A stretch of 64,000 nt of DNA, from the NCBI GenBank assembly GCA_902628495.1, contig CACONH010000005.1, forward strand, positions 1-64,000, written 5' to 3'. Numbering within the stretch: the stretch's first letter is position 1; the number at the start of each line of letters is the position of its first letter. The notes beneath the pieces are model-generated. The model was given only the letters and a program-made list of their open reading frames with translations, had not been told where the DNA came from and made no database searches. Shown here in pieces: positions 8,523 to 19,100 of this stretch. This stretch comes from an uncultured Pelagibacteraceae bacterium. GTDB taxonomy: Bacteria; Pseudomonadota; Alphaproteobacteria; Pelagibacterales; Pelagibacteraceae. Made by a program: the position numbers and the translations under genes.

Positions 8523-10239
8523 ATTTTTTATTAGTATGTCTAATTATTTTAAACCTGTATTGCCTCTGTTTTAACTCACTTAAAAGTTTTGTAAAGTTTT
8601 TGAGATCAGAAATTATAAGATTAAATTTAAAGTTTATTGATGTTTTTGTTTTTTCCGTCATTTCTACACTCGATATATTAATTTTATTTTGTCCAACTAA
8701 TGAAGTTACGTCACCCAAAATACCTGGTTTATCTGGCAATGAAACCCATAATGATGTATTATATTTTTTATCAATCTGTTTAAAATTTTCTCTATATTGC
8801 CAATACTTTCTTATTGCAGAACGTGCTTTACCAGTTTTAGTTGATGAAAGCCAATGAAGAGATGGGGAAACTTTTTTTGAGGTTGTTATTTTTACAACAT
8901 CTCCATTTCTTAACTCACTCTGTAAGGGGCTATCCTTTCCATTAATTTCACATCCAATAGCAGTATCACCTATTTGTGTGTGCACGGCATATGCAAAGTC
9001 TATGGGAGTAGCGTTTTTTGGTAATTTTATCACAGATCCTTTTGGTGTAAAACAAAAGACATTTTCTTGAAACATTTGAAGTTTTGTATACTCAAAATAA
9101 TGTTCAGGATTTTCATTCCTTTCAATAATATCAACTAAGTCTTTAAGCCAATCATACTCTTTCCAGGTTAATGAATTAAATCTTTCATTTGATTTATATT
9201 TCCAATGTGATGCTATTCCTCTCTGAGCAAATTCATGCATTTGCATTGTTCTTAGTTGGATTTCAATAGGCCTTTTATTCGGGCCAATTATTGCAGTATG
9301 TAATGACTGATATTTATTAATTTTTGGAGAAGAGATATAATCTTTAAATCTTCCTGGTATGCAATTCCATTTTGAGTGAAAAACGCCTAAAGCTTTATAA
9401 CAATCATTCACACTATCAACGATTACTCTAAAGCCTATTATATCTGTTATTTGTTCCAAAGAGGTTCTTTTTTTCTGAATTTTCCTCCAAATAGAAAAAG
9501 GAGTTTTTTCTCTTCCAAAAATTTTAACTTTAATGTTTGAAGTATTAAGGATTTTTGTAAACTCCTCCGAGAGAGATTTAAAGTTCATTAAATTATTATA
9601 TTTTATTTCATCTAACCTGTTTTTAATTAATGTTCTCGCTTCATTATTTAAAACTTCAAAAGAAAGATCCTCTAATTCGTCTCTTATTCTGTTCATTCCC
9701 ATTCTGTCTGCGAGAGGAGCATAAATTTCCATAGTTTCCTGGGCTTTTCTTATTTTCTTATTATCGTCTTTAAGATATTTTATTGTTCTCATATTATGTA
9801 ATCTATCGGCAATTTTAACTAACAAAACTCTAATATCTTTTGATGTAGCAATGATCAACTTTCTAAAATTTTCAGCTTTAGTAAATTTTTTTTTATTTTG
9901 ATCGGCAATTACTTGATTTTCAAAAACTGATATTTTTGTAACACCTTCAACTAAATCAGCAACTTCTTGACCGAATTCTTCTTTAATAGTTTGATATGTC
10001 GCATGAGTATCCTCAATAGTGTCATGGAGAAGACCTGTTGTTATTGTGGCACTATCTAGTTTTAAATCAGACAGTATATTTGCTACAGCAACGGGATGAT
10101 TAATGTAAGGAACTCCTTCATCCCTTTTTTGTTTTTTATGAGCAACAAGGGCAAAATTATATGCTTTTGTTAATGCATCAGGATTTAAGAACTTATTGTA
10201 TTCTTTTACCTTATTGATTAATTCTTCAGATTTTAACAT
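8479..10239 (-). CDS. spoT: Bifunctional (p)ppGpp synthetase/hydrolase, RSH family
   Basis: This RelA/SpoT homologue makes and degrades the alarmone (p)ppGpp. The HD hydrolase domain is intact (His72-Asp73 in GLLHDTIEDT, plus KIADRLHNMRT). The synthetase has GRFKDYISSPKINKYQSLHT near 296-315 and EIQLRTMQMHEFAQRG. A TGS domain spans about 394-455 and an ACT domain about 497-570. At 586 aa it is over 100 residues shorter than E. coli SpoT: only about 40 residues separate TGS and ACT, so most of the helical/zinc-finger-like (RIS) region is missing. No rpoZ precedes it; folK ends 20 bp upstream. Its 3' end overlaps pyrE by 44 nt. The sequence suggests both activities. The single RSH of Alphaproteobacteria is also called rsh or relA. 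Confidence 0.93.
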   Translation of the reverse strand: MLKSEELINKVKEYNKFLNPDALTKAYNFALVAHKKQKRDEGVPYINHPVAVANILSDLKLDSATITTGLLHDTIEDTHATYQTIKEEFGQEVADLVEGVTKISVFENQVIADQNKKKFTKAENFRKLIIATSKDIRVLLVKIADRLHNMRTIKYLKDDNKKIRKAQETMEIYAPLADRMGMNRIRDELEDLSFEVLNNEARTLIKNRLDEIKYNNLMNFKSLSEEFTKILNTSNIKVKIFGREKTPFSIWRKIQKKRTSLEQITDIIGFRVIVDSVNDCYKALGVFHSKWNCIPGRFKDYISSPKINKYQSLHTAIIGPNKRPIEIQLRTMQMHEFAQRGIASHWKYKSNERFNSLTWKEYDWLKDLVDIIERNENPEHYFEYTKLQMFQENVFCFTPKGSVIKLPKNATPIDFAYAVHTQIGDTAIGCEINGKDSPLQSELRNGDVVKITTSKKVSPSLHWLSSTKTGKARSAIRKYWQYRENFKQIDKKYNTSLWVSLPDKPGILGDVTSLVGQNKINISSVEMTEKTKTSINFKFNLIISDLKNFTKLLSELKQRQYRFKIIRHTNKKYAFFKKLFKGLKKN

Positions 10240-10259
10240 ATCTATTTATACCATTACTT

Positions 10260-10811
10260 TTAAAAAATTTTAATACTTCTAAGAGACTTTATATCAAGAT
10301 TTTTAATTAATTCATCAATTGTTGTGTTGGTTTTAGGAAATATCCATCTCTTTTCAATTTCGAATAATGGTACTAATACAAAATTACGTTTAGACAAATG
10401 CGGGTGCGGCACCTGTAGATTTTCTTTTTGAAATCTAAGGCCTTTGAAATCAATTATATCGATATCGCATGTTCTTGGGAAATTTTTGATATTTTTTTTT
10501 CTACCAAGTTTTTTTTCGATTTTTTTAAGTTTCTTTATTAATGAAAATGGATTCAATCTAGTTTTACATTTCAAAATAATATTCAAATATTTTGGATAAT
10601 TTTCATTTGGCCAAGAATTAGTCTCATAATAATTAGAGACTTTATATATTGAGCAAAAATTATTTAGTAAATAGCATGCATAATTGATGTTAGTTATTCT
10701 ATTTCCAACGTTTGAACCAATCCCTAAATAAACTGGTTTATGAGGATTTTCTAAAATATCTTGCCTTATCTCTATTCCAATCTTTTCTTTTAATTGCTTG
10801 TCTTTTATCAT
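10260..10811 (-). CDS. folK: 2-amino-4-hydroxy-6-hydroxymethyldihydropteridine pyrophosphokinase (HPPK)
   Basis: FolK transfers pyrophosphate from ATP to the pterin precursor in folate synthesis. The HPPK core begins near residue 27 with [12 protein letters not shown], and the signature [19 protein letters not shown] carries the two Mg-binding aspartates. [16 protein letters not shown] is also conserved. The only standard start is ATG 10811. That gives a roughly 25-residue N-terminal extension encoded inside the smpB 3' end (74-nt overlap). A non-canonical ATT at 10757, nearer the core, is the alternative. It follows smpB and precedes the RSH gene by 20 bp. Confidence 0.92.
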   Translation of the reverse strand: MIKDKQLKEKIGIEIRQDILENPHKPVYLGIGSNVGNRITNINYACYLLNNFCSIYKVSNYYETNSWPNENYPKYLNIILKCKTRLNPFSLIKKLKKIEKKLGRKKNIKNFPRTCDIDIIDFKGLRFQKENLQVPHPHLSKRNFVLVPLFEIEKRWIFPKTNTTIDELIKNLDIKSLRSIKIF

Positions 10812-11208
10812 ATTGTTTTTTACCTTTTGCTACCGCTATTTCAATTTTTGCTTTCCCTTTTTTAAAATACATTTTAGTAGGTATTAATGTAAATCCCTCT
10901 CGTTGCATTTTGCCTATTAATTTATTTATTTCTTTTTTATTTAATAATAATTTTCTTTCATCAATAGGATTATGATTTAATAGGCTTGCTTGTTTATATG
11001 ATGATATATGAGAATTTATTAAGTATAGTTCACCGTCTCTCTCAATAGCGTATGCCTCTGATATATTTACTTTACCGTTTCTTACAGATTTAATTTCTGA
11101 TCCTTTAAGAATTAATCCAGCTTCATAAATATCTTCAAAAAAATAATTGAAAGATGCTTTTCTATTTAAACAAATTATCTTTAAACCAGGATTGGTTTTA
11201 TTTTTCAT
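10738..11208 (-). CDS. smpB: SsrA (tmRNA)-binding protein SmpB
   Basis: SmpB delivers tmRNA to stalled ribosomes for trans-translation. The 156-aa protein shows the beta-barrel signature [24 protein letters not shown]-like block, then [41 protein letters not shown]. It ends in the basic tail ([18 protein letters not shown]) that mimics a codon-anticodon helix in the decoding centre. The dapA stop overlaps its start by one nucleotide. Its last 74 nt also encode the proposed start of folK in another frame. The tmRNA gene itself is not in this window. Confidence 0.95.
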   Translation of the reverse strand: MKNKTNPGLKIICLNRKASFNYFFEDIYEAGLILKGSEIKSVRNGKVNISEAYAIERDGELYLINSHISSYKQASLLNHNPIDERKLLLNKKEINKLIGKMQREGFTLIPTKMYFKKGKAKIEIAVAKGKKQYDKRQAIKRKDWNRDKARYFRKSS

Positions 11209-12092
11209 TAACTTAATAATTTTGCAATTGATAATGCTTTATCAACTTCTTTTTTAGTTTCCTCTTTTACATTTACTAATGGAAGTCTAATTTCATCACT
11301 ACACAATCCTAGAATTTTTGCTGCATATTTTACTGGAGCAGGATTGCTCTCAATAAACAATGCCTTATGCAAAGGTTGTAAAATTTTATCAATACTTTCA
11401 GCTTTTTTTATATCTTGATCTTTGTTAGATTTTGATAATCTCTGCATTTCAGAACATTGTTTTGGTGCAATATTAGCTGTAACAGAAATTATTCCCACCC
11501 CTCCTCTTTTGTTAAATTCAAATGCTAAGCCGTCTTCCCCAGTTAATTGAATAAATTCAGGTCCCAACTTTTTAATAGTTTGGTCTAACCTATTAAGATC
11601 GCCTGTAGCATCTTTAACGCCTGCTATATTTTTAAGCTCGAACAATCTTGCCATTGTATCTACTGACATGTCAATTACACATCTGCTTGGTATATTGTAG
11701 ATTATTATTGGCAAGCTTGTATTATCATTAATAGCTTTATAATGACGATATAAACCCTCTTGCGTTGGTTTATTATAATAAGGTGTAACTACTAATACTC
11801 CGTTAGCTCCAGCCTTTTCAGCATGTTTTGTCAATGAAACCGCTTCTTCAGTTGAATTTGATCCTGTGCCAGCTATTACTGGAACTTTACCTGCAGACTC
11901 TTTAATACATATTTCGATTACTTTTTCATGTTCATTATGACTTAATGTAGGAGATTCACCTGTAGTTCCTGCAGGAACTAAACCATTGGTACCGTTTTCA
12001 ATATGAAAATTAATTAATTTTATATAGTTTTCTTCGTCTAATATATTATCCTTAAAAGGAGTTATTAAAGCAACATTTGATCCTTTAAACAT
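11208..12092 (-). CDS. dapA: 4-hydroxy-tetrahydrodipicolinate synthase
   Basis: DapA condenses pyruvate with aspartate semialdehyde at the branch to lysine and meso-diaminopimelate for peptidoglycan. The 294-aa TIM-barrel has [14 protein letters not shown], the catalytic Tyr132 in IIIYNIPSR and the Schiff-base Lys160 in [11 protein letters not shown]. It is the first gene of the minus-strand operon running to recO. It is divergent, across 41 bp, from the lytic transglycosylase gene, so synthesis and turnover of cell-wall material start from one shared promoter region. No clear -35/-10 pair could be assigned in those 41 bp. Confidence 0.97.
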   Translation of the reverse strand: MFKGSNVALITPFKDNILDEENYIKLINFHIENGTNGLVPAGTTGESPTLSHNEHEKVIEICIKESAGKVPVIAGTGSNSTEEAVSLTKHAEKAGANGVLVVTPYYNKPTQEGLYRHYKAINDNTSLPIIIYNIPSRCVIDMSVDTMARLFELKNIAGVKDATGDLNRLDQTIKKLGPEFIQLTGEDGLAFEFNKRGGVGIISVTANIAPKQCSEMQRLSKSNKDQDIKKAESIDKILQPLHKALFIESNPAPVKYAAKILGLCSDEIRLPLVNVKEETKKEVDKALSIAKLLS

Positions 12093-12133
12093 ATGAACTT
12101 ATAACATAAATTATCGATTCATTTACTAAAATT

Positions 12134-14362
12134 ATGATCAAATATAAAAAAATATCTATTCTAATTACAATATCCTGTTTAATAATTTTTTCATTCAATG
12201 CATTAAGTGAAAATTTAATCATACCAAAGAACAAACCTGAAATCAGCACTGAAAAAAAAGTTATTAGTGAGCTTAAAAGCGAAATTTTACCTTTAAAAAA
12301 ACCCTCATTAGATAAAAAAACTGAGACCAAGGTCAAAAAGGTGGATAAAAAGAAAAATATTTCAGGTATCATCTTGCCAAAGAACAAACCATTGGTGTTT
12401 GCCAAAAAGAAGGTTAAATCAAAAGAGAAAAAACTAAAATCAAAATATTACAATAAAAAAGATCTCGAAATAGCAAAAAAAGCTATTTCTCTTATGGAAA
12501 AAAGAAAATGGGAACCAGCAATTAAATTGTCTAAAAAGGCGAAAGATAAATCAATATATAACTTTATTGTTTGGAGGTATCTATTAGAAAAAAGTAATAA
12601 TGCAGATTATAGTCTTTATAGTGAATTTCTGGAAAATAATAAAAAATATCCAAGAATTGGTAGAGTTGAATATTTATCTGAAAAAAAATTATCTACGAAA
12701 AATATAAGTCCGAAAAAAATTATTAAGATATTTGAGGAAAAAGAACCACTTAGTGGATTCGGTGAAATGATATTGGGAGAAAGTTTAATTAAGGAGGGAA
12801 ATATAACTGGAGGTATAAATTTAATTAAAAAAGGATGGATTAGAGCAGATCTTAACAAAAATGAGTTAAGATTTTATAAAAAAAAATTTAATAAATATTT
12901 AAAATCAGAAGATCATATTAAAAGAGCTGATTATTTAGCATGGGAAAATAAATATTGGGATCTTAAAAGAATGTTAAGATATCTACCTAAGGATTATCAG
13001 GCTCTTTATAATGCTAGACAGCTTTTGATGAGTAGGTCTTATGGTGTAGACGCAGCAATCTCAAAAGTTCCAGAAAAATTTAAAAAAGATTCAGGTTTAA
13101 ACTATGATAGATTAAAATGGAGAAGAAAAAGAGGAAGAGTCGACAGTTCTTTAGAAATATTATTAAATATTAAAAATAATAAAAATTATTTAGTAAGACC
13201 TGATAAATGGTGGATTGAAAGATCAATTATTGCTAGATCTTTAATATATAAAAAGAAATATCAAACTTCTTACGAAATTGTAAATAATCATGCTCTTGAC
13301 GAAGGTACACCAGAGTTTGCTGAAGCTGAATGGTTAAGTGGCTGGATATCTTTAAGTTTTTTAAATGATCCTCTAAGAGCTCGCGAACATTTCAAATCTT
13401 TTTTTGAAAATGTAGGATATCCGATTAGCTTGTCTAGAGGAGCTTATTGGATTGCTAGAAGTTACGAAGCGTTGAATGATACTGTTACTGCAAATAAATA
13501 TTATAAAATTGCTTCTACCTACCCTACTACATACTATGGCCAGTTATCTCATTTAAAAATTTTTAAAAATGAGAAATACAATCTACCTAATTTGTCAGAA
13601 ATTGATGAAAATTATAAAAAAATTTTTTTTAAAAAGGATCTTTATAAACTAGTACATTTACTTTATGAATTAGATAAAGATAAGTACACCAAACATATTT
13701 TAAGATATTTAGCTTTAGATAATATTGATAAAGGTAGCGAAATATTATCAGCTCAACTCGCTACAGATATTTCAAGATACGATTTTGCAATACAAATTTC
13801 TAAAATAGCATCTTATGAAAAAAGATTTCACAACAAATATAATTATCCGGTAATAGATACACCGAGTTATGTTGCTAATAGAAAAATACCCGACCAGGCA
13901 TTAATTTTAGCTGTTATAAGGCAAGAAAGTGAATTTGACTCTAAAGCTAATAGTTATGCTGGAGCCAAAGGAATGATGCAGCTTATGACTTACACAGCTA
14001 AAGTTGTTGCAAAGCAGGCAAAATTACCATATTCAAAATCAAGATTAACTCAAGATCCAGAATACAATATTAAATTAGGTTCTCATTATTTAGCAGGTTT
14101 AATATTAGAATATGATGGATCGTATCCATTCGCTATAGCAGCCTACAATGCGGGACCTAAAAGAGTTAGATATTGGAAAAAATTAAATAAAGATCCTCAA
14201 AAAAAAGAAATTGATTATGTAGATTGGATTGAGCTTATAAAATTTAAAGAAACAAGAAACTACGTTCAAAGAGTATTAGAAAATTATAATGTATATAGAT
14301 ATATTCTTAAACAAGAACCAATAGAAATAAAAGATTTTTTCTTAAATGAGCCGTTATATTAG
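12134..14362 (+). CDS. slt: Soluble lytic murein transglycosylase (Slt70-like)
   Basis: This periplasmic peptidoglycan lyase of 742 aa would cut MurNAc-GlcNAc bonds with 1,6-anhydro product formation. An N-terminal signal peptide (residues 1-25, cleavage near NALS/EN) is followed by a lysine/proline-rich linker. The linker carries three copies of a PKNKP-like element (about 30-35, 52-57, 81-86). A long superhelical repeat region (about 105-570) follows, then the C-terminal SLT domain. Catalytic Glu598 is in VIRQESEFDSKANS, followed by GAKGMMQLM and IAAYNAGPKRV. The basic PKNKP linker is not a usual Slt feature and may be a disordered wall-binding tether (inference). It is divergent from dapA. 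Confidence 0.92.
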   Translation: MIKYKKISILITISCLIIFSFNALSENLIIPKNKPEISTEKKVISELKSEILPLKKPSLDKKTETKVKKVDKKKNISGIILPKNKPLVFAKKKVKSKEKKLKSKYYNKKDLEIAKKAISLMEKRKWEPAIKLSKKAKDKSIYNFIVWRYLLEKSNNADYSLYSEFLENNKKYPRIGRVEYLSEKKLSTKNISPKKIIKIFEEKEPLSGFGEMILGESLIKEGNITGGINLIKKGWIRADLNKNELRFYKKKFNKYLKSEDHIKRADYLAWENKYWDLKRMLRYLPKDYQALYNARQLLMSRSYGVDAAISKVPEKFKKDSGLNYDRLKWRRKRGRVDSSLEILLNIKNNKNYLVRPDKWWIERSIIARSLIYKKKYQTSYEIVNNHALDEGTPEFAEAEWLSGWISLSFLNDPLRAREHFKSFFENVGYPISLSRGAYWIARSYEALNDTVTANKYYKIASTYPTTYYGQLSHLKIFKNEKYNLPNLSEIDENYKKIFFKKDLYKLVHLLYELDKDKYTKHILRYLALDNIDKGSEILSAQLATDISRYDFAIQISKIASYEKRFHNKYNYPVIDTPSYVANRKIPDQALILAVIRQESEFDSKANSYAGAKGMMQLMTYTAKVVAKQAKLPYSKSRLTQDPEYNIKLGSHYLAGLILEYDGSYPFAIAAYNAGPKRVRYWKKLNKDPQKKEIDYVDWIELIKFKETRNYVQRVLENYNVYRYILKQEPIEIKDFFLNEPLY

Positions 14363-14430
14363 TTTTATAAATCAAAATATTCATTACATAATTTTTTATA
14401 AAATTTTGTTCCATATAAAATCACTGAATA

Positions 14431-14525
14431 TGGCGGAAGGAGAGGGATTCGAACCCTCGGTACACCTTTTCAAGCGTACGGCGGTTTAGCAAACCGCTGG
14501 TTTAAACCAGCTCACCCATCCTTCC
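14431..14525 (-). tRNA. tRNA-Ser (anticodon GCU)
   Basis: Read on the minus strand, this is a complete class II tRNA. The 7-bp acceptor stem is GGAAGGA/TCCTTCC. The D arm has AGCTGGTTTAAACC-type sequence. The anticodon stem GCGGT/ACCGC has loop TTGCTAA, giving anticodon GCT (Ser, AGC/AGU codons). A long variable arm (CGTACGCTTGAAAAGGTGTACCG) and GGTTCGAATCC in the T arm complete it. The discriminator is G, and the 3' CCA is encoded (tgg at 14431-14433). It lies between slt (68-bp gap) and the divergent sox operon (63-bp gap). Confidence 0.96.
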
Positions 14526-14542
14526 TTATTTACCTGTGTAAC

Positions 14543-14571
14543 TTGAAATCATTGAATATTCAATATTTATG
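14543..14571 (+). promoter_or_regulatory. Putative sox operon promoter
   Basis: TTGAAA (14543-14548) and TTTATG (14566-14571) are separated by 17 bp and lie 17 bp before the soxB ATG. The spacing is right for a sigma-70 promoter but the -10 is weak. On the opposite strand TTGAAT and TACACA, also 17 bp apart and 9 bp before the tRNA-Ser 5' end, could serve the tRNA. Both overlap the palindrome at 14551-14564. Assignment is by eye in AT-rich DNA. Confidence 0.4.
14551..14564. repeat. Perfect 14-nt palindrome in the tRNA-Ser/sox divergent promoter region
   Basis: ATTGAATATTCAAT is a perfect inverted repeat. Part of it belongs to a 14-nt direct repeat, AATATTCAATATTT, at 14555-14568 and again at 14599-14612 inside the soxB coding start (44-nt period). 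It could be an operator for a dimeric regulator of the sarcosine oxidase operon, or a chance event in AT-rich sequence. Confidence 0.5.
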
Positions 14572-14588
14572 AAGTAATTTTGTGCAAA

Positions 14589-15842
14589 ATGAAAAATAAA
14601 TATTCAATATTTTCGCTTATTAAAAACGCTTTTAGTGGGCATGAAAATTGGCAAAGAGCTTGGAGAGATCCAGAACCAAAAAAAGAATACGATGCAATAA
14701 TAATTGGTGGTGGAGGTCATGGACTTGCAACTGCTTATTATTTAGCCAAGAAACACAAAATGACTAATATTGCATTAGTTGAGAAAGGATGGATCGGTGG
14801 AGGAAATACCGGTAGAAACACGACAATAATTAGATCAAATTATCTATGGGATGCCAGTGCTGGACTTTATGATCATGCGCTTAAAATTTGGGAGGGATTA
14901 TCTCAGGAATTAAATTACAATGTCATGTTTAGTCAAAGAGGTGTTATGAACCTTGCGCATAATCTTCAAGATGTCAGAGACTTAAAAAGAAGGACTCATG
15001 CAAATAGATTAAATGGAATTGATGCTGTCTGGTTAAATACAGAGGAAGTTAAAAAATTTTGTCCAATTATTAATACATCTCCAAGTATTAGATACCCTGT
15101 ACTTGGAGGAACATTACAAAGAAGAGCTGGTACAGCAAGACATGATGCTGTTGCATGGGGTTATGCTCGTGGCGCAGATGAAATGGGAGTTGATATTATA
15201 CAAAATTGTGAAGTTAAAGGTATAAAAAGAAATGGTGATACAGTTGAGGGTATAGAAACAACAAAAGGTTTTATAAAAACAAAAAAAATTGGTGTTGTTG
15301 CTGCAGGACACTCTAGTGTTATAGCAAATATGGCTGGTATAAGATTGCCATTAGAAAGCAAACCTCTTCAAGCATTAGTATCTGAGCCGGTTAAACCAAT
15401 AATTGATACGGTTGTAATGTCAAATGCTGTACATGCTTATGTAAGTCAATCAGACAAAGGTGAACTTGTGATTGGTGCAGGTACAGACTCTTATGTTTCT
15501 TATACTCAAAAAGGTAGTCATAATATTGTGGAAGAAACTTTAAGAGCAATATTAGAGTTGTACCCAATATTTAGTAGAATGAAAATGTTAAGACAATGGG
15601 GAGGTATTGTAGATATCTGCCCAGATGCAAGTCCGATAATAAGCAAAACTCAGGTTAAAGGTTTGTATATTAATTGTGGATGGGGAACTGGCGGTTTTAA
15701 AGCAACGCCAGGTTCCGGTGATTTATTTGCACACACTATAGCCAATGATGAACCGCACAAATTAAATGCTGCTTTTAACTTAAATAGATTTGTAAGCGGT
15801 GATCTAGTTGATGAACACGGTGCTGCAGCAGTAGCGCACTAA
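14589..15842 (+). CDS. soxB: Sarcosine oxidase beta subunit
   Basis: SoxB is the FAD/FMN subunit of heterotetrameric sarcosine oxidase, which oxidises N-methylglycine to glycine with transfer of the methyl carbon to THF or formaldehyde and production of H2O2. At 417 aa from ATG 14589 (a TTG at 14580 is possible but less likely), it has the dinucleotide fold [19 protein letters not shown] at about 35-53. His185 ([16 protein letters not shown]) is the probable covalent flavin site by analogy with characterised enzymes. The C-terminal [14 protein letters not shown] is typical. Its stop overlaps the soxD start (TAATG). This operon is a hallmark of one-carbon oxidation in SAR11. Confidence 0.95.
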   Translation: MKNKYSIFSLIKNAFSGHENWQRAWRDPEPKKEYDAIIIGGGGHGLATAYYLAKKHKMTNIALVEKGWIGGGNTGRNTTIIRSNYLWDASAGLYDHALKIWEGLSQELNYNVMFSQRGVMNLAHNLQDVRDLKRRTHANRLNGIDAVWLNTEEVKKFCPIINTSPSIRYPVLGGTLQRRAGTARHDAVAWGYARGADEMGVDIIQNCEVKGIKRNGDTVEGIETTKGFIKTKKIGVVAAGHSSVIANMAGIRLPLESKPLQALVSEPVKPIIDTVVMSNAVHAYVSQSDKGELVIGAGTDSYVSYTQKGSHNIVEETLRAILELYPIFSRMKMLRQWGGIVDICPDASPIISKTQVKGLYINCGWGTGGFKATPGSGDLFAHTIANDEPHKLNAAFNLNRFVSGDLVDEHGAAAVAH

Positions 15843-16117
15843 TGTTTATAATTAATTGTCCATATTGTGGTGAAAGAGATCAAACAGAATTTTCTTGCGG
15901 GGGTGAAGCGCACATTGAAAGACCAAAACAACCCACAGAACTAAGCGACGATCAATGGGCTGAATATCTTTTTATGCGTAAAAATATTAAAGGTATTCAA
16001 TTTGAGAGATGGAACCATATTCATGGATGCAGAAAATGGTTTAATGTTGTGAGAGATACCTCTAACGATAAAATACATGCGGTTTATAAAATGGGAGAAA
16101 GACCACCCATAAAATAA
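15842..16117 (+). CDS. soxD: Sarcosine oxidase delta subunit
   Basis: This is the small zinc subunit of the heterotetrameric sarcosine oxidase. At 91 aa it shows Cys6 and Cys9 (NCPYCGERD), Cys19 and His24 (CGGEAH), and a later HIHGCRKWFNVVRD segment, matching the family's zinc-site pattern and closing motif. It starts within the soxB stop codon and ends 2 nt before soxA, so the three subunits are translated together. Structural data for the family place it as a clamp between the other subunits. Confidence 0.95.
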   Translation: MFIINCPYCGERDQTEFSCGGEAHIERPKQPTELSDDQWAEYLFMRKNIKGIQFERWNHIHGCRKWFNVVRDTSNDKIHAVYKMGERPPIK

Positions 16118-16119
16118 TT

Positions 16120-19100
16120 ATGAGCAACAACTTAAGAATTAATAAAAATAATTTTATAGATCAAACTGTTAGAATTTCTTTTAAGTTTAATGGTAAAAAG
16201 CTTTTTGGATACAAAGGTGATACATTAGCCTCTGCTTTATTAGCAAATAATATTCATTTGGTTGGGAGAAGTTTCAAATATCATAGACCTAGAGGAATAA
16301 TGACCTGTGGTTCAGAAGAGCCTAATGCAATTGTTCAGGTTGATAAAGATCCTGCATTAACTGATCCAAATGTAAGAGCTACTGAGATTGAATTATATGA
16401 AGGTTTAGAAGCCTTTAGCCAAAACTGTTGGCCAAGTGTAAATTTTGATATTGGAGGTATAAATAATTTTCTATCCCCTCTTCTACCTGCAGGATTTTAT
16501 TATAAAACCTTTATGTGGCCTGCAAGTTTTTGGGAAAAATATGAATTTTTTATTAGACATTCAGCAGGATTAGGTAAATCTCCGACTAAACCAGATAAAG
16601 ATTTGTATGATCATCAATATGTACATAGTGATGTTTTAGTAATTGGTGGCGGTATCTCTGGTATATTATCAGCTAAATTAGCTGCAGAAAAAGGTCTTAA
16701 TACAATGCTGATAAATGATAAAAGTTATCTTGGGGGATCTACAATATATCAAGATGATGATATTTTTAAAATAGATAATGAAACCTCAAATGTATGGTTA
16801 AAAAAACAAATAGAGGAACTAAAAAAAATACCAAACTTAAAAATAAAAAATAGAACAAGTGTTGCTGCTTTTCATGGTTATAACTATCTTTTAGCAAGAG
16901 AAAATTTAACTGATCATTTAAGCGCTCATGAAAGAAAAGAAAAAATTAGACAAAGGTTGCTAAAAATAAGAGCTAAAAAAGTTGTGATAGCAACTGGTGC
17001 TATTGAACGACCTTTAATTTTTAATAACAATGATAGACCAGGTATAATTTTATCATCATCTATAAAAAAATATATTGATTACTATGGTGTAAAAACTGGA
17101 GAAAACATTTCATTGTTTACTAACAATGATAGCGCTTATGAAACAGCAATTTCATTAATTAAAAGTGGAGTTAAAGTTAAAGTAATTATAGATATTAGAG
17201 AAAATTCTAACTCAATACTTTCAGACAAAATAGAAAAAACAGGAACAAAAATATTAAGAGGATATACAATAACTAATACTGGTGGATACAAAAGAATTAA
17301 TTCTATCGATGTAATGAAGTTATCAAAAGATGGTGGAAGCGTTATTGGAAACAAAATTACTTATAAATGTGATTGTTTGGGAATTTCTGGTGGATGGACA
17401 CCAATGGTACATTTGTTTACCCAATCAGGTGGAAAATTAAAATTCAGGAATAACGATAATGTTTTTATTCCTGATGAAAATAAAACGCCATCAGAGCAAA
17501 TTAGCGTGGGGTCGTCAAATGGAGACTTTGAATTAGATGATGTTATAAATAATACTATTAAAAATATTAAAATTTTTCTTGGCTTAGATAAAAATAAATA
17601 TGAAAATTTAGATATTAAATGTTCAAAAGAAAAACAAAAAAGAAATATATGGTTGTTACCTTCAAATAAGCCTATATCTAAAACAAAACCATTCTTAGAT
17701 TTCCAAAATGACTCGACTGCTAAAGATGTAAAACTAGCTCTGAGAGAAGGGTTTAAATCAATAGAACATGTAAAAAGATATACTACAACAGGAATGGGAA
17801 CTGATCAGGGTAAACTATCAAATATGCATGCACTGGGTATAATCGCCGATACAACTGGTACAAATATGGGAGAACTGGGCACAACTACCTTTAGGCCTCC
17901 TTATACACCTTTGACATTTGGAGCAATTGTAGGAAGAAACGTTGGTGAGTTTTTTGATCATACAAGAAGAACGGCAATTCATGATTGGCATGTGGAAAAC
18001 AAAGCAGAATTTGAAAATGTTGGTCAGTGGAAAAGACCTTGGTATTTTCCTAAAAATGGAGAAACTATGTACCAAGCCGTTCAACGAGAGAGTAAAGCTG
18101 CAAGAGAAAGTGCTGGAATACTTGATGCCTCTACTTTAGGAAAAATTGATATACAAGGTGAGGATGCATCTGAATTTTTAAATAGAGTTTATACCAATGC
18201 ATGGTCAAAACTTTCTGTTGGTAAATGTAGATATGGTTTAATGCTAAATGAAGATGGTATGGTTTATGATGATGGTGTTACGACAAGACTTGGAGAAAAT
18301 CATTATATAATGACGACCACAACCGGTGGTGCAGCAAATGTTTTATCAAAACTTGAAGATTATTTACAAACAGAATGGCCAGAATTAAATGTATATTTAA
18401 CTACTGTTACAGATCAATATTCAACGATGAGTATTTGTGGACCAAATTCTAAAAAAATTATTAAGAAAATAATACCAAGTTTAAATCTATCAGATGAAAG
18501 TTTCCCACACATGTCTTTTAAAAATTCAAAAATAGATAATGTTAATTGTCGTATTATGAGAATTAGTTTTACCGGAGAGCATAGTTACGAAATTAATGTT
18601 CAATCTAATTACGCTAAAGATGTTTGGGAGAAATGTATAAATGCAGGTAAAGAATTTAATATTACACCATACGGGACTGAAACTATGCATTTACTTAGAG
18701 CTGAAAAAGGGTTCATAATTACTGGTCAAGATACTGATGGAACATTAACACCTTCAGACCTTCAAATGGACTGGATTATTGGAAAAAAGAAATATGATTT
18801 TATAGGTAAAAGATCATTATACAGAAGTGATACGATAAGAGAGGATAGAAAACAATTAGTTGGTTTATTAACAGATGATCCAAAGGAAGTTTTAGAAGAA
18901 GGAGCACAACTTGTTGAAAGTTTAGAAAAACCAATTGATATGTTAGGACATGTTACCTCTAGTTATTTTAGTCCAAATCTTAATAAATCTATTGCCTTAG
19001 CTGTAGTAAGGAGTGGAAAAAAATTAAAAGGTAAAAAATTAATAGTTCCTATGGAAAATAAAAATATCAATGTAACTATTACAGACACTGTTTTTTATGA

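Noticed and set aside
12085-12405. Minus-strand open frame of 106 codons inside the start of slt
   Set aside because: Slt on the other strand has a signal peptide and a long homologous frame. The antisense frame is a hydrophobic mirror of AAA/TTT-rich codons with no family motif.
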